Positions 47,960 through 57,763 of a stretch of 64,000 nucleotides of DNA are shown piece after piece. The DNA comes from Hyaloscypha bicolor E. Lineage: Eukaryota; Ascomycota; Leotiomycetes; Helotiales; Hyaloscyphaceae. The stretch spans positions 682,001 through 746,000 of the forward strand of contig NW_020194517.1 of the NCBI RefSeq assembly GCF_002865645.1, given 5' to 3'. Within the stretch, counting starts at the first letter, position 1. Every line of letters starts with the position of its first letter. The position numbers and the translations under genes are program-made. The notes below the pieces were generated by a model. The model was not told where the DNA came from. It did no database searches and saw nothing but the letters and a program-made list of their open reading frames with translations.

Positions 47960-50905
47960 ATGTCTTGCAGTGTGCGCGAGATGATTGAAATCGACGAACA
48001 TAGCCTGCCGTTTGTGCGAACCGGCCAAGCGCTGCTCATGCTTGATCTGCAAAATGATTTTATTGAGAGTAGTGCTGTGCTGCCCGTACGAAATCCCCCA
48101 GGCTTCATCGACAACATAGTCAAACTACTCCCCGAGTTCCGAGCTTGCGGGCCCGTAATATCAATCCGCAGCATCTTCGAAGCCTCTCGGCCGTTCAACG
48201 AGCCTCAAGGCGAGAGCGAGAGCGTTATTACCAACGACGAGCTGCCCCCCATCACAAGAGATGTCGGCTCTAAGTCGCGGGCGAGACTCTTGAAAAAGCT
48301 CACGGAACAAAATGGCAAGAAGTCCCAATCGAGAACCACGGATTTCAGCACAGCGGCACTAGCGGTGGACAATGGTCCTGAAATGGAAGAAGATGACGAG
48401 GATGACGATTCAGAGGAGGAAGATAACTCAGTACCGGAGACCTTCTTGACGGTGGGGCCAGGATTACAACAGAATGTCGTCTTGCCTGCCTCGCCTGGGA
48501 CGAACTTCGCTGAATCCATAGTGATGGCAGCCGATGTCAAGAAGGACTTATTTGGTCAGAAAACATACTACTCGGCGTTTAAAGATGGAAGTCTTGTCCA
48601 GACTTTACGGGCGAAATTCGTGACGGAAATCTACATCTGCGGAGCTCTGACCAACATCAGCATCTTCGCGACTGCGATGGACGCTGCGCGGCATGGCTAT
48701 GCGATCACAATTGTTGAAGACTGTGTTGGTTACAGAAGCAAAGCGCGGCACAACGAAGCTTTACGGCGACTGCAAGAGTTCGCTGGCTGCGAATTGATGA
48801 CCAGTAAGGAACTCATCGAAGGCCTACGAGAAAAGGCGAGAATGAGACAGGCACCTGCTCGGCACCCAAGGCCGCAACGACCACAAGGAAAGAATGCTGG
48901 ACTTGAAAATTTGATGGCTAGCCTGAGTCTTAAATCCGCAGAGACGAATTCTACTGGGTCGTCAGCAAAAGTGGCTGATAGGGGCGATGCCGGTGCTGCA
49001 TTACCAGTTGATGATACAACCGAGCCACCTGATGTTGAATTTCCAAAAAAAGCAACGGACGTCGACGGCAAGAAGAGAGAAAGAGTTAAGTCGAAAGTAA
49101 AGTCGCGACGACGGCCTTCAAAATCATTGCCGAAAGAAATTGGTGTTCCTGGAGAGTCATCTCATTCATCGCAGGAGAAATCTCCCCCAAGTCCAACATC
49201 TGCTACCCTCAGCGCTGCATCGCAGGCGCTCGAGAAATTGCCAACGTCTTTTTCAACAGAGACCCAGCCATCGACTTCTCTTAGCGTTGAAGGCTCAAAG
49301 CATAAAGAAGATAGCCCCAAATCATCTCATCTCGTTGTGGATCCTGAGCTCAAGTCGACTGAAAATGGAGCGACTGCCAAAGATGCCAAAGATTCCAAAT
49401 CTGTTAAACCGCTGTCAGCGTTGAAAGCAGAGATGGAGCCGGCTTCGAATGCAGACGGCCTTTTCTCTCTGTGTGAAGGTGACACCTCAATCATCCATAA
49501 CCTTCTGGACGATGAATCAGAGAAGGGTATTTTCGAAAAGCTTCGAGACGAAGTACGATGGCAGAAGATGTCTCATCAGGGTGGAGATGTCCCAAGATTA
49601 GTAGTTGTTCAGGGTGAGGTTGAGGAAGATGGAAGTATACCCATCTATCGGCATCCAGCAGACGAATCACCTCCCCTACTACCATTTTCACCCACGGTGT
49701 CACTCATTCGGGCACAAGTCGAGAAAAAACTTGGGCATCCAGTTAATCATGTACTGATCCAGTACTACCGTGATGGGACCGATTACATCTCGGAACATAG
49801 CGACAAGACGTTGGACATTGTTCCAAAGACTTTCATCGCAAATGTCAGCCTGGGTGCCCAGAGAACCATGGTGTTCAGGACGAAGAAGCCTCACAAGACA
49901 GACGACACCGTTAACATTGCTCCTGCTAAACCCCGCGAAGCTGTCAAAGCCCCTCTTCCACACAATTCGTTGTGCAGGATGGGCTTGGTGACGAATATGC
50001 GCTGGCTGCACAGTATTCGCCAGGATAAACGCCCAACACAGGAGAAAAAGCCTGAAGAGCTGGTCTACGGAGGTGGCCGAATCTCATTGACGTTCAGATT
50101 GATAGGAACGTTCCTCGATAAGGACCACCAGAAAATCTGGGGTCAAGGTGCTGTGGCCAAAACCAAGGAAGAAGCAAGGAGAGTCATCAATGGGAAAACT
50201 GAAGAAGCGGAGAGGATGATTTACGCATTTGGCACAGAGAATCAATCTTCTGAATTCGGCTGGAAAGCGACCTACGGTGAAGGTTTTGATGTTCTTCACA
50301 TGTCGAGCAGTCCGAAATTGTTCCTATCTGGCGATTTCGTTGCGGATCTGAGAGTCAAGCTGATGTTGGCGGAATATGGCATTGCGTGGACCGAGGGCAA
50401 AGTTTCGCCTTCCTTCAACGGGAAGGGTAGGAGTCCTTCTAAAGATGTTCCAGAACTTCCCGAGGCCTTCCCTGTCAAGTTCGTTGACAGTGATTTGAGC
50501 AAGTCTACTATCGTTGGAGATCTAGCCATCTTACTCTACCTCGATGCAGTATACGGACCCATGGCGAACAAAAAAATTAAGTCGCCGCAGGAGCTTGCAA
50601 AGCAGTATACTCGCATGTACCAGAGCGGTGATCTCCTGAAGTTGTGGAAAACAGAGCCTTTCAGCGCGAAGCCATTTCAACGCGAATTGGAGATGTGGGA
50701 AACCTTTGCAAAGGAAGAGTCAAAATTCATCGCTGGACCTTCGATATCTCTGGCCGATTACGCCATATTACCTGTCTTGCTCAAAGTTCAGAATGAATGG
50801 GACAAATTTACAGGATTCGATAATTTGGCTGATTATTGTTGCATGTTGAGGCACATAGACTTTGTCGCTAAGGTTCTTGGTCCAATGGAAGCAGAGAGTA
50901 CTTGA
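47960..50905 (+). CDS. Isochorismatase-like / AlkB 2OG-Fe(II) dioxygenase / GST-like three-domain fusion protein
   Basis: A single exon of 981 codons. Residues about 18-290 are an isochorismatase-like cysteine hydrolase: LLMLDLQNDF (Asp29), GQKTYYSAF (Lys201) and ICGALTNISIFATAMDAARH. At the nucleophile position, normally Cys, there is Ser234. Residues 290-500 are disordered, with a basic KSKVKSRRRPSK patch. Residues about 503-720 are an AlkB-type dioxygenase with iron ligands His613 and Asp615 (SEHSDKTLD) and His684 (MRWLHSI), and Arg707 and Arg713 in GGRISLTFR, spaced as in AlkB. Residues about 785-975 are a complete GST fold: KLFLSGDFVADLRVKLMLAE (Ser790), a DSDLSKSTIVGDLAILLYLD segment and an all-helical end. 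AlkB enzymes remove alkyl groups from DNA or RNA bases. The start may extend upstream, since TTGCAG at 47965-47970 could be an acceptor; the Met at 47981 is another possibility. Confidence 0.92.
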   Translation: MSCSVREMIEIDEHSLPFVRTGQALLMLDLQNDFIESSAVLPVRNPPGFIDNIVKLLPEFRACGPVISIRSIFEASRPFNEPQGESESVITNDELPPITRDVGSKSRARLLKKLTEQNGKKSQSRTTDFSTAALAVDNGPEMEEDDEDDDSEEEDNSVPETFLTVGPGLQQNVVLPASPGTNFAESIVMAADVKKDLFGQKTYYSAFKDGSLVQTLRAKFVTEIYICGALTNISIFATAMDAARHGYAITIVEDCVGYRSKARHNEALRRLQEFAGCELMTSKELIEGLREKARMRQAPARHPRPQRPQGKNAGLENLMASLSLKSAETNSTGSSAKVADRGDAGAALPVDDTTEPPDVEFPKKATDVDGKKRERVKSKVKSRRRPSKSLPKEIGVPGESSHSSQEKSPPSPTSATLSAASQALEKLPTSFSTETQPSTSLSVEGSKHKEDSPKSSHLVVDPELKSTENGATAKDAKDSKSVKPLSALKAEMEPASNADGLFSLCEGDTSIIHNLLDDESEKGIFEKLRDEVRWQKMSHQGGDVPRLVVVQGEVEEDGSIPIYRHPADESPPLLPFSPTVSLIRAQVEKKLGHPVNHVLIQYYRDGTDYISEHSDKTLDIVPKTFIANVSLGAQRTMVFRTKKPHKTDDTVNIAPAKPREAVKAPLPHNSLCRMGLVTNMRWLHSIRQDKRPTQEKKPEELVYGGGRISLTFRLIGTFLDKDHQKIWGQGAVAKTKEEARRVINGKTEEAERMIYAFGTENQSSEFGWKATYGEGFDVLHMSSSPKLFLSGDFVADLRVKLMLAEYGIAWTEGKVSPSFNGKGRSPSKDVPELPEAFPVKFVDSDLSKSTIVGDLAILLYLDAVYGPMANKKIKSPQELAKQYTRMYQSGDLLKLWKTEPFSAKPFQRELEMWETFAKEESKFIAGPSISLADYAILPVLLKVQNEWDKFTGFDNLADYCCMLRHIDFVAKVLGPMEAEST

Positions 50906-51308
50906 TTTAAACCTAAGGGATTGGGCGAATTGGAGACCAAATGGGATCAAGTGTTTGAGACGAAAGGAATTGAAGGGCAACAGGACGAACAATGAGGCAT
51001 GATACTGTCTTAGATGATAGGGTGTTTCATGGGTGAAAACGGACATCCAGATTTTCTTGCCTCTTTTGGGACATGGCGATGGCGATAGGAACAAGGAAAG
51101 GATTTACGGTACTAAATGAAATAAAAGTCACAATTGTCAAGTACCTGGGCTTATACATTGTACTTGTTCATAGTAATTGATCCTGACGGCCATCATATTT
51201 AACTGGCAAAGCTCTTGGCAGGGCCAAGATCTCGTCATCATTCCAGAGGATCTTTTCATACATTGTGCCAGCTCGCCCTAGCAACATCATTTCAGGATAT
51301 CAATCTCC
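50906..51308. other. Intergenic region between convergent genes
   Basis: It holds the 3' ends of the fusion gene (plus) and the Rad51-like gene (minus). No gene is seen. Confidence 0.5.
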
Positions 51309-52010
51309 CTACCCCCATCTAAACTCTTCCATCTCACAAAACCCCCTCCACCCCTTCCCATCCACAACCTCCTGCCTCCTCTCCCTCTCCCCCCAAGCCT
51401 CCTCAACACTAATCCCCTCCCCAAACGCACCCACCGTTACCCTCTCAACACCAAGCCACCCCCTCCATCCAACCATAACATCCCCTCCCACTCCACCAAG
51501 CACAAAAGTACCCATCCATTCCCGTCCTTTACTACCATGTTTCCCCCAGAGCATATAGTTCTCTAACCCTTGTAACGTTACCTTCAACCTCTCCTTCGAG
51601 CACCTGAACACATGAACATGCCCCAAATCCCCCATCGACAACCCCATCCCCATCAAATGACTTGGCGAGAACCGTCCATCGAGATCAAGCACTGCCACAG
51701 TCCCCTCTAAATCTCTCACCAGATGACTTATCATGGAATAGATCAAAGGGAAGCCGCGCCCGGTGATGGATAGGTTGCCGCCATGTTGCTTCCAGAGGTC
51801 ATCGAGGACTGGGATGCCGGTTCGCGAGGGACGGACGTGGTTTGAGTGTGTACGGAGGTCTTTGAGGAGCTGTTGAAAAGAGGGTTAGTTTCGGGGTCTT
51901 ATCGATAAGGAATGTTTAAGACGCACGTCTTCCAAGCTCCCTTCTTCTGCCGCTACTTCCCTTAGCAGTCTTGCTCCGAGGACTTCCGTAGAGTTGATCT
52001 GTAGTGCCAT
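51309..52010 (-). CDS. RecA/Rad51-paralogue-like protein (XRCC2/Rlp1-like), degenerate ATPase
   Basis: Two exons, 51927-52010 and 51309-51869, give 214 residues. After MALQINSTEVLGARLLREVA comes VRPSRTGIPVLDDLWKQHGG, the usual lead-in of the RecA core. The Walker A position reads NLSITGRGFPLIYSM, without the GKT/S of an active P-loop. TVAVLDLDGRFSPSHL fits the strand and loop that in Rad51 paralogues reads out a substrate sheet. A second strand, GHVHVFRCSKERLKVTLQGL, and a Gly/Val-rich end follow. XRCC2-type proteins help Rad51 filaments in homologous recombination and often tolerate loss of ATP binding. The assignment rests on pattern and order only; another RecA-fold family is possible. Confidence 0.5.
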
Positions 52011-52090
52011 CCTGCCAGCCTTCGTTCCTTTGGTATTGAGCTTGCTCTACCTGGGGTGAGCATAAGCGTCAGAGAGGAGGAGCGATCAAC
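52011..52090. promoter_or_regulatory. Very short divergent promoter, Rad51-like gene and SOM1
   Basis: Only 80 bases separate the two divergent start codons, so core promoters and leaders must overlap each other or the neighbouring coding exons. No TATA element is apparent. Confidence 0.5.
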
Positions 52091-52422
52091 ATGGCACCAT
52101 TCGTCGAGACGTGGCCGGCGCGCGAGCTAGAATTCCGCTCACAGGTCTCGCTGAAAGGGAATAAGAGGAAGGGATTCGATGGCGATTTGAAGGGGTGCGA
52201 GTTGTTGGAGATGCTGCAGTATAAGTGTGAGGTTGAGAAGCCGGTAACGAGGGAGAGTGTGACCCGGTGCTGGCCTATTGAGAGGATGTTTAGACGGTGA
52301 GTTGCTTGCTAATTGGGGTTTGGAGATGAGTGATGGCTGATTTGGGTGTGTTTAGGTGTGTGGATCAGAATGGGGGTTTTATGGTTGAGACAACGGCTTG
52401 GGAAGGGAAGAAGGGTGGTTGA
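52091..52422 (+). CDS. SOM1: Som1, inner-membrane peptidase complex factor
   Basis: Two exons, 52091-52296 and 52356-52422, give 90 residues. The sequence MAPFVETWPARELEFRSQVS, then LKGCELLEMLQYKCEVEKP, then VTRCWPIERMFRRC and GGFMVETTAWEGKK matches the small fungal Som1 family, including its spaced cysteines (KC, RCW, RRC). In yeast, Som1 associates with the Imp1/Imp2 inner membrane peptidase in the mitochondrial intermembrane space and is needed for processing of some Imp1 substrates. There is no presequence, as expected for a small Cys-containing intermembrane-space protein. Confidence 0.88.
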
Positions 52423-52771
52423 GGGTGGAGGACGGAGTTTTGGAGGATGTTGATGCTTTACGTTCATGAACTTGTGGATCAAATGGGCCTCCTAGAAACG
52501 CAATCAGGGCCAAAACCATTTGGTACATACACGCGTCACGAGAACGTTGGAACAACTCGACAGAGATGATGATTCATGTCGATCTGCCTTATGCTGCGAA
52601 GGAGGCCATTGATATAGGCTATGGGTGTTTATTCTTACAGTTCTGCTCGCACCCAGTCACCGCTGTGTGCATGAGCTGTTCCAGAAAATGCAAATGCCGT
52701 CTCTGAGCGAGACTTCCCAAACTCCACGCTCAAATGCTCAAGTACCCAAACCGAATTCCATTATGTCTGCA
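52423..52771. other. Intergenic region between convergent genes
   Basis: It holds the 3' ends of SOM1 (plus) and TAF8 (minus). Nothing else is supported. Confidence 0.45.
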
Positions 52772-53748
52772 TCATATCTCGAGTACCGGAGGAGGCTTTC
52801 TCTTCGCAGGAGCTCCCTTTCTGAAGAACGGTGAATTGGCGTTGACAATCATGCTCTGATCACGTTCCTGGCTAGCCCCTTCACCTGCCAATGACTGTTT
52901 AGTGAACACGAGGTCGTCCATCGCTTTCTCCCAAACCTCATGCCTCTCTTTGCTTTTCGGGTCCTTGCTTGCTATCTTCTTGACATCTTTCTCCTTCCCT
53001 ACTTTGCTCACTCTCGTCAACCGCCGCAACGCTTCTTCACCTTGCCTAGCAGCTTTCGCAGCTTCCTCTCGGATCTTTCTCGGATTCGTCTCCCGGACGG
53101 ACTGCTTATCAGTCCATTTGTACGTATGTTGACCTGGAAATGAGGGGAACTTTTTTGGTATGTACTGTTTGTCGTTCTTATCTTTCTCTCCACTGAGTTC
53201 AGACCCTAATAAAATACCAGCTGAAGATGTCGGTAACTTTTCCACTGGTAGAGCCTCGAGTTGAATGAGCAATTTGGAGCGAGGAATTGGCGGGTTCAGA
53301 TGTGGCTCTATGGAGGCGATAGGTAGATCGAACTCTTCAAGGGCGTATTTGAAGTCGAGGGGCGTTGGGAGTGATCGTCTTGCATTGAGCATTGAAGAAG
53401 TCACTTTGGAAAGGAAGTGCGCCGCGTCTGCCTGAGTGAGCTTGTACAACTTTAAAGGTAAGATCAAAACTGACATGTCTCAACTTCCGCGCACATTGCC
53501 TCCAAAGACTCCGGCGTAGCTGCTGTGAATCCCACATGCTCAAGAGTGAGCGCAACTGAGCGCAACAGAAGCTGATGCGGATCGTCATCGAACATGCGTC
53601 TCTGGCTGGGGATCGGACTCGTATCCTCTTCTGGCGGTGGCGTATTAGGTAGAGTCTCCTCGAATCTTCTCCTCTTCATCCCGGGCTCGTCTATGCTGTC
53701 ATCGTCGCTGTGCGAAGGAGTGGAACGCTTTAACGACATCGGAGCCAT
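52772..53748 (-). CDS. TAF8: TFIID subunit TAF8 (histone-fold protein)
   Basis: Two exons, 53475-53748 and 52772-53427, give 309 residues from the ATG at 53748; an in-frame ATG at 53856 would add 36 residues. After a disordered acidic start with an MKRRRF nuclear signal, the bromodomain-associated histone fold reads HQLLLRSVALTLEHVGFTAA, then YAAHFLSKVTSSMLNARRSL and TPLDFKYALEEFDL. The TAF8 signature KKFPSFPGQHTYKWT sits at about residues 181-197. A basic coiled region (RKIREEAAKAARQGEEALRR) follows. TAF8 pairs with TAF10 through the histone fold and organises half of TFIID. The intron uses a GTCAGT donor. The gene is divergent from the COX VIIa-like gene. Confidence 0.9.
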
Positions 53749-54072
53749 GGTGAGAAAGCCCCAGCGGCGACTGAAGTAGTCGATCGTTGAAACATTCAAA
53801 GCAGTATCAAGGACAGTCGCATGGCGATGGAAACCATACGTTTGTCGAGTTGTCAAGTTGAGGTTGATTCACTGTTGCAAGTAATTTATATCTCCAGCTC
53901 GATATTCGCAGCCTCGACAGTGCAGTAGATCGCGGTTTTTGGTGATCCGTGCACGGTCACGTGCCTTAGCTCGGTTCGATATCATGCGATTTCGACCTCC
54001 TTCACTGTTCTGTCCCCAACGACCAAGAACCACAACTGAGAGCTTCCGCACAGAGTTCACAAATCAAACGCA
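53749..54072. promoter_or_regulatory. Divergent promoter TAF8 / COX VIIa-like gene
   Basis: 324 bases separate the start codons. A TCACGTGCC word containing CACGTG lies near 53955. No other motif is proposed. Confidence 0.4.
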
Positions 54073-54536
54073 ATGGCAATCAGACCAATTACTGGAGTAA
54101 GTATTCACAACCCCAGACGGACTTGCTCGGGCAGCTCCATTCGCGATCTTCAAGCTTCGGGAAACATGGGCTGACTTCTCTTCCAGATGCTCCGACGGGG
54201 CCTCGTCCTTGACCTCAGCGTTGCCGGCGGTAAGTGATATCAAACTCGGAATAATATATCGTGCGGGAAGGAACCTGCGGATATGGGGTTTCGTGCCAAT
54301 TGGAAAGGGAGGATAGCTTGGGATGGTTCTCAAAAGACTGATCCGTTTACAACATAGGCCTCGGAATGTCATTCGGATACCTCTTCTGGTAGGCTATAAG
54401 ATTCTGATTATTCTCAATGGCAAGACGGATTTCATTGACAATCTGTAGGTACGGATACCACGTACCCGCAGTCAACAAACGGGATCGATACTACAGCAAA
54501 TTGGAGGACCAGAGAGCGGCAAACGCGGCAGCATAG
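54073..54536 (+). CDS. Cytochrome c oxidase subunit VIIa-like (Cox9-type) small inner-membrane protein
   Basis: Four exons, 54073-54096, 54187-54229, 54358-54388 and 54449-54536, give 61 residues. The protein reads MAIRPITG, MLRRGLVLDLSVAGGLGMSF, GYLFWYGYHVPAVNKRDRYY and SKLEDQRAANAAA. A basic start, one membrane helix (GLVLDLSVAGGLGMSFGYLFW) and a charged helical tail are as in the fungal Cox9/COX7a family. It would sit in complex IV of the inner mitochondrial membrane. Three introns in such a short gene put the first exon at only eight codons, and every join is in frame. Confidence 0.88.
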
Positions 54537-55570
54537 AGAGGTCCAGAGCATTATAGATGGTCTGAGCAGTCGGAATGGGAGGTTGTGGAACTGGCGGATG
54601 TCGATTGGGTTGATGCGTGGACGAAGGAGGTGAAGTTGTACATTACCAACATGGACGGAGCTTTGGCAATGCGTACACGTTTCCGATTCTTCGAGTTGCA
54701 CCTTGGACATTCAGACCTTTGTCGTGTGCTTTACGAAACCGAATGTTTCTCTACTCGAATGTCATGCAACCTCATGTTGAAAAGCTGGTATGATGTTTGT
54801 ATCAAGCCGATCTGGATGAAGAGCCTAGAAGTGTCTGGCCTTCACATTTCGTTAATTGTATCAGCCGATTTACTTCCGGTAAGATCGTCTTTAATTTTGG
54901 ACAGTACAGAGGAGTTCGAGGATATTGGGCAGCTTTGAGGCTGAAGGTCCATGGTAAAGGTCTTGGCTGCCTGGGTGAAAATGAATCCGAAAAGAGTCAA
55001 CATGAGTGTCTTGAGGCTTAAATATATATATATCAAGCAACAGGCGCCGCTACAGGGTATGTATAGTTAAGACGTTAGAATTTTATGAAGCAGGTTTCTT
55101 GGGTAGTAACGGCTCTCGACTTCAATTTCGCGGAACTGATTGATGAATGGAAGAGAATGGACTCAATTGACATGACTCAAAGTTACTGAAGATCCAAATT
55201 ATCACCGGCTCTCGAATTTATCTCTGCCTCACTATCAAACGTCTGGGATCCCTTTCCAGCGCAATCCCCTCTTTGGCGATCACGTGACATTTTTGGTCTT
55301 TCCAAGTCTGGCATTTGCCGCTGCGATTGCGTCTATTGGGACTTATTTCTTTTCAAAGCTTACTTTAAAATATTGAACACTTTGCATGCAAGAATGTTGA
55401 TTTTCAAAAGTTTTTTTCCATCGGCCATGCCAGGAGGCCACATTTTGCGCTAAGGTTAGCGGGGCTTAGGGTGTCGCTTAGAGATCCCGCCCACAGAGAT
55501 TATTTCTACGATATTTTGTCCAAACTCGACGTCGCAAATCGATTGAGCAACGCCCAAACGATCCTGCAAG
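54537..55570. other. Intergenic region and RACK1 promoter
   Basis: No gene is supported; a 117-codon plus-strand frame at 54585-54938 lacks features. A short TA run occurs at 55022-55034. A CACGTG flanked as ATCACGTGAC lies at 55281-55286, about 290 bases before the RACK1 ATG. Confidence 0.45.
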
Positions 55571-56785
55571 ATGACCGAACAACTCATTCTCAAGGGCACC
55601 CTTGAGGGCCACTCGGGATGGGTCACCTCCCTCGCGACCTCACTCGAAAACCCCAACATGCTACTGTCCGGTTCTCGCGATAAGTCGCTGATCATCTGGA
55701 ACTTGACCCGCGATGAGAGCTCCTACGGTTACCCCAAACGATCTCTTCACGGTCACTCGCACATTGTGTCTGACTGCGTATGTTATTCTACTGGGCCAAT
55801 GAGTTTCTGCTGTGAGCATAAACGCTAAGACTGATCTAGGTTATCTCCTCCGACGGTGCCTATGCTCTCTCTGCTTCTTGGGACAAGACTCTCCGCCTTT
55901 GGGAGCTTTCCACCGGTACCACCACCAGACGCTTTGTTGGCCACACCAACGATGTTCTGTCCGTTTCCTTCTCTGCCGACAACAGACAAATTGTCTCCGG
56001 GTCCCGCGATCGAACAATCAAGCTCTGGAACACTCTTGGTGACTGCAAGTTCACTATCACCGAGAAGGGCCACGCCGACTGGGTTTCTTGTGTACGATTC
56101 AGTCCAAACCCTCAAAACCCGGTCATTGTCAGCTGTGGATGGGACAAGCTTGTTAAGGTGAGCAATTCGACATTGTGCAAGTCAGAATTGGGCGAACGGG
56201 CTTCTATATGATGCTACGCAATCTACAAAGTATTTGCTACTTCAGAGCCTGGGAGACCAGGCCATGAGACAAACCAACACCAATGCACTGAAATTGAGTT
56301 TCGCTCGCCTAGAATTTTGAAGCAGTTTCGTACAAGAATTGTGCTGACAGCTTGGATAGGTCTGGGAGCTCTCTTCCTGCCGGTTGCAAACAGACCACAT
56401 CGGACATACTGGCTACATCAACACCGTTACTATCTCCCCAGACGGATCTCTCTGCGCCTCAGGTGGCAAAGACGGAACCACCATGCTCTGGGATTTGAAC
56501 GAGTCGAAGCACCTGTACTCCTTGAACGCTGGTGATGAGATCCACGCCCTCGTATTCTCGCCCAACCGATACTGGCTCTGTGCTGCCACCTCCAGCAGTA
56601 TCATCATCTTTGATTTAGAGAAGAAGAGCAAGGTCGACGAGTTGAAGCCGGAATTCCAGGCAGTTGGAAAGAAGAGCAGAGAGCCAGAGTGCGTTAGCTT
56701 GGCGTGGAGCGCGGATGGTCAAACTTTATTCGCTGGTTACACTGACAACATCATTCGGGCTTGGGGTGTTATGTCAAGAGCGTAA
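55571..56785 (+). CDS. RACK1/Asc1/CpcB, guanine nucleotide-binding-protein beta-like WD40 protein
   Basis: Three exons, 55571-55777, 55840-56157 and 56360-56785, give 316 residues, exactly the usual RACK1 size. The seven-blade WD40 propeller is complete: [94 protein letters not shown], and after the blade-6 extension [19 protein letters not shown]1 sits on the head of the 40S subunit near the mRNA exit and links signalling to translation; in Aspergillus the orthologue CpcB affects amino-acid control and development. Intron 2 (56158-56359, 202 bases) is about four times the local norm and carries a snoRNA. Confidence 0.97.
56201..56296 (+). ncRNA. U24/snR24-like box C/D snoRNA in RACK1 intron 2
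   Basis: The intron holds, in order, a C box TATGATGC (56207-56214), a guide stretch TATTTGCTACTTCAG (56231-56245), a C'-like ATGAGACA, a second guide-like ACCAACACCAATG, and a D box CTGA (56288-56291). In yeast the RACK1 orthologue ASC1 hosts snR24 (U24) in its intron, and from memory its first guide also reads TATTTGCTACTTCAG, followed by ATGAGACA. U24 directs 2'-O-methylation of the large rRNA. The last base of the C box differs from the RTGATGA consensus and I see no clear terminal stem. Exact ends are estimates. Confidence 0.75.
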
Positions 56786-57763
56786 GGAGTTTGATTGCAT
56801 AAGGGTTATCATGGTCGGGAAGACTTTGCGGGCTTTGCGATCTCTTGTTGGTTGACAAGTTGTACTCCAGAGCATGGCATTAACCGGAGCTCAATGAAAA
56901 ATTAGAAATTCATCAACAACAAGTGCCGTAATAGAGCAAATGTTGCCAATAGATTGCTACTTGGCTTGAAGTTTAGCCTTCAACACAACCTCTTGGCAAG
57001 TGCCAAGGGCTTGCTCTACGTGTCAGGTGCAAGAAAACAGGGTATTTATGACCTGTTCTCATAGCCTCAACCCAAAGTTAGAGGTCCACTTGGCAGATCA
57101 ATTGCTACACAATAAGCGGGTATTGCGCGCTACAAGTGTCCGCTAAACTGTCGATAGACGCGATGATCTCATACGCCCTGCTATCAAGACTTCAGCCTCT
57201 TGGAATAGACTGGGCCTACGACCGGCCGTCAGGCAACAAGTAACTAGACTCATAACTTCTGACATATCCTCACAATGTCGTTTCTGCAATTTCTCCTACC
57301 TTAATAGATAAAGCCCTCAGTTCACCACTGATCTTGCAGAATATCGAAGAGTTGACTTCCACTGGATCGCCGAGGATAAAAAGACTCACCAAGCACAATA
57401 GCTGTTAATCTGGCTCGAGCACCAGCCATTGCTTACCTGCGACCTACCAGAATTCCAATTGGACCTCACAGGCGACGTGCATCCTGTGCCTATTTTGTCG
57501 TTGCGGCCACCGAGAGCAAAATCCCGGTCTAACAAATCGCAGTCAGAGGATTTCTCTGGATGTCGTGTCCCTTTCAGAGGCGTAGCAACGATATCTCGTT
57601 CAAGATATAGCTCCTTCCAACTGTTTTACGGGATAGTGAATAGATGGATGGTATTGCAAAACTATTTTTGGGAAGATCGCAACCATCCTGCTTTCTATCT
57701 GGAAGTCATCTCAAGTGCCATAAATCAACCACACTTTGCGAGTACAACATATTATCTCTCTAA
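56786..57763. other. Gene-free intergenic DNA
   Basis: No gene is supported. One 115-codon plus frame (57429-57776) has no recognisable features. Confidence 0.45.
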
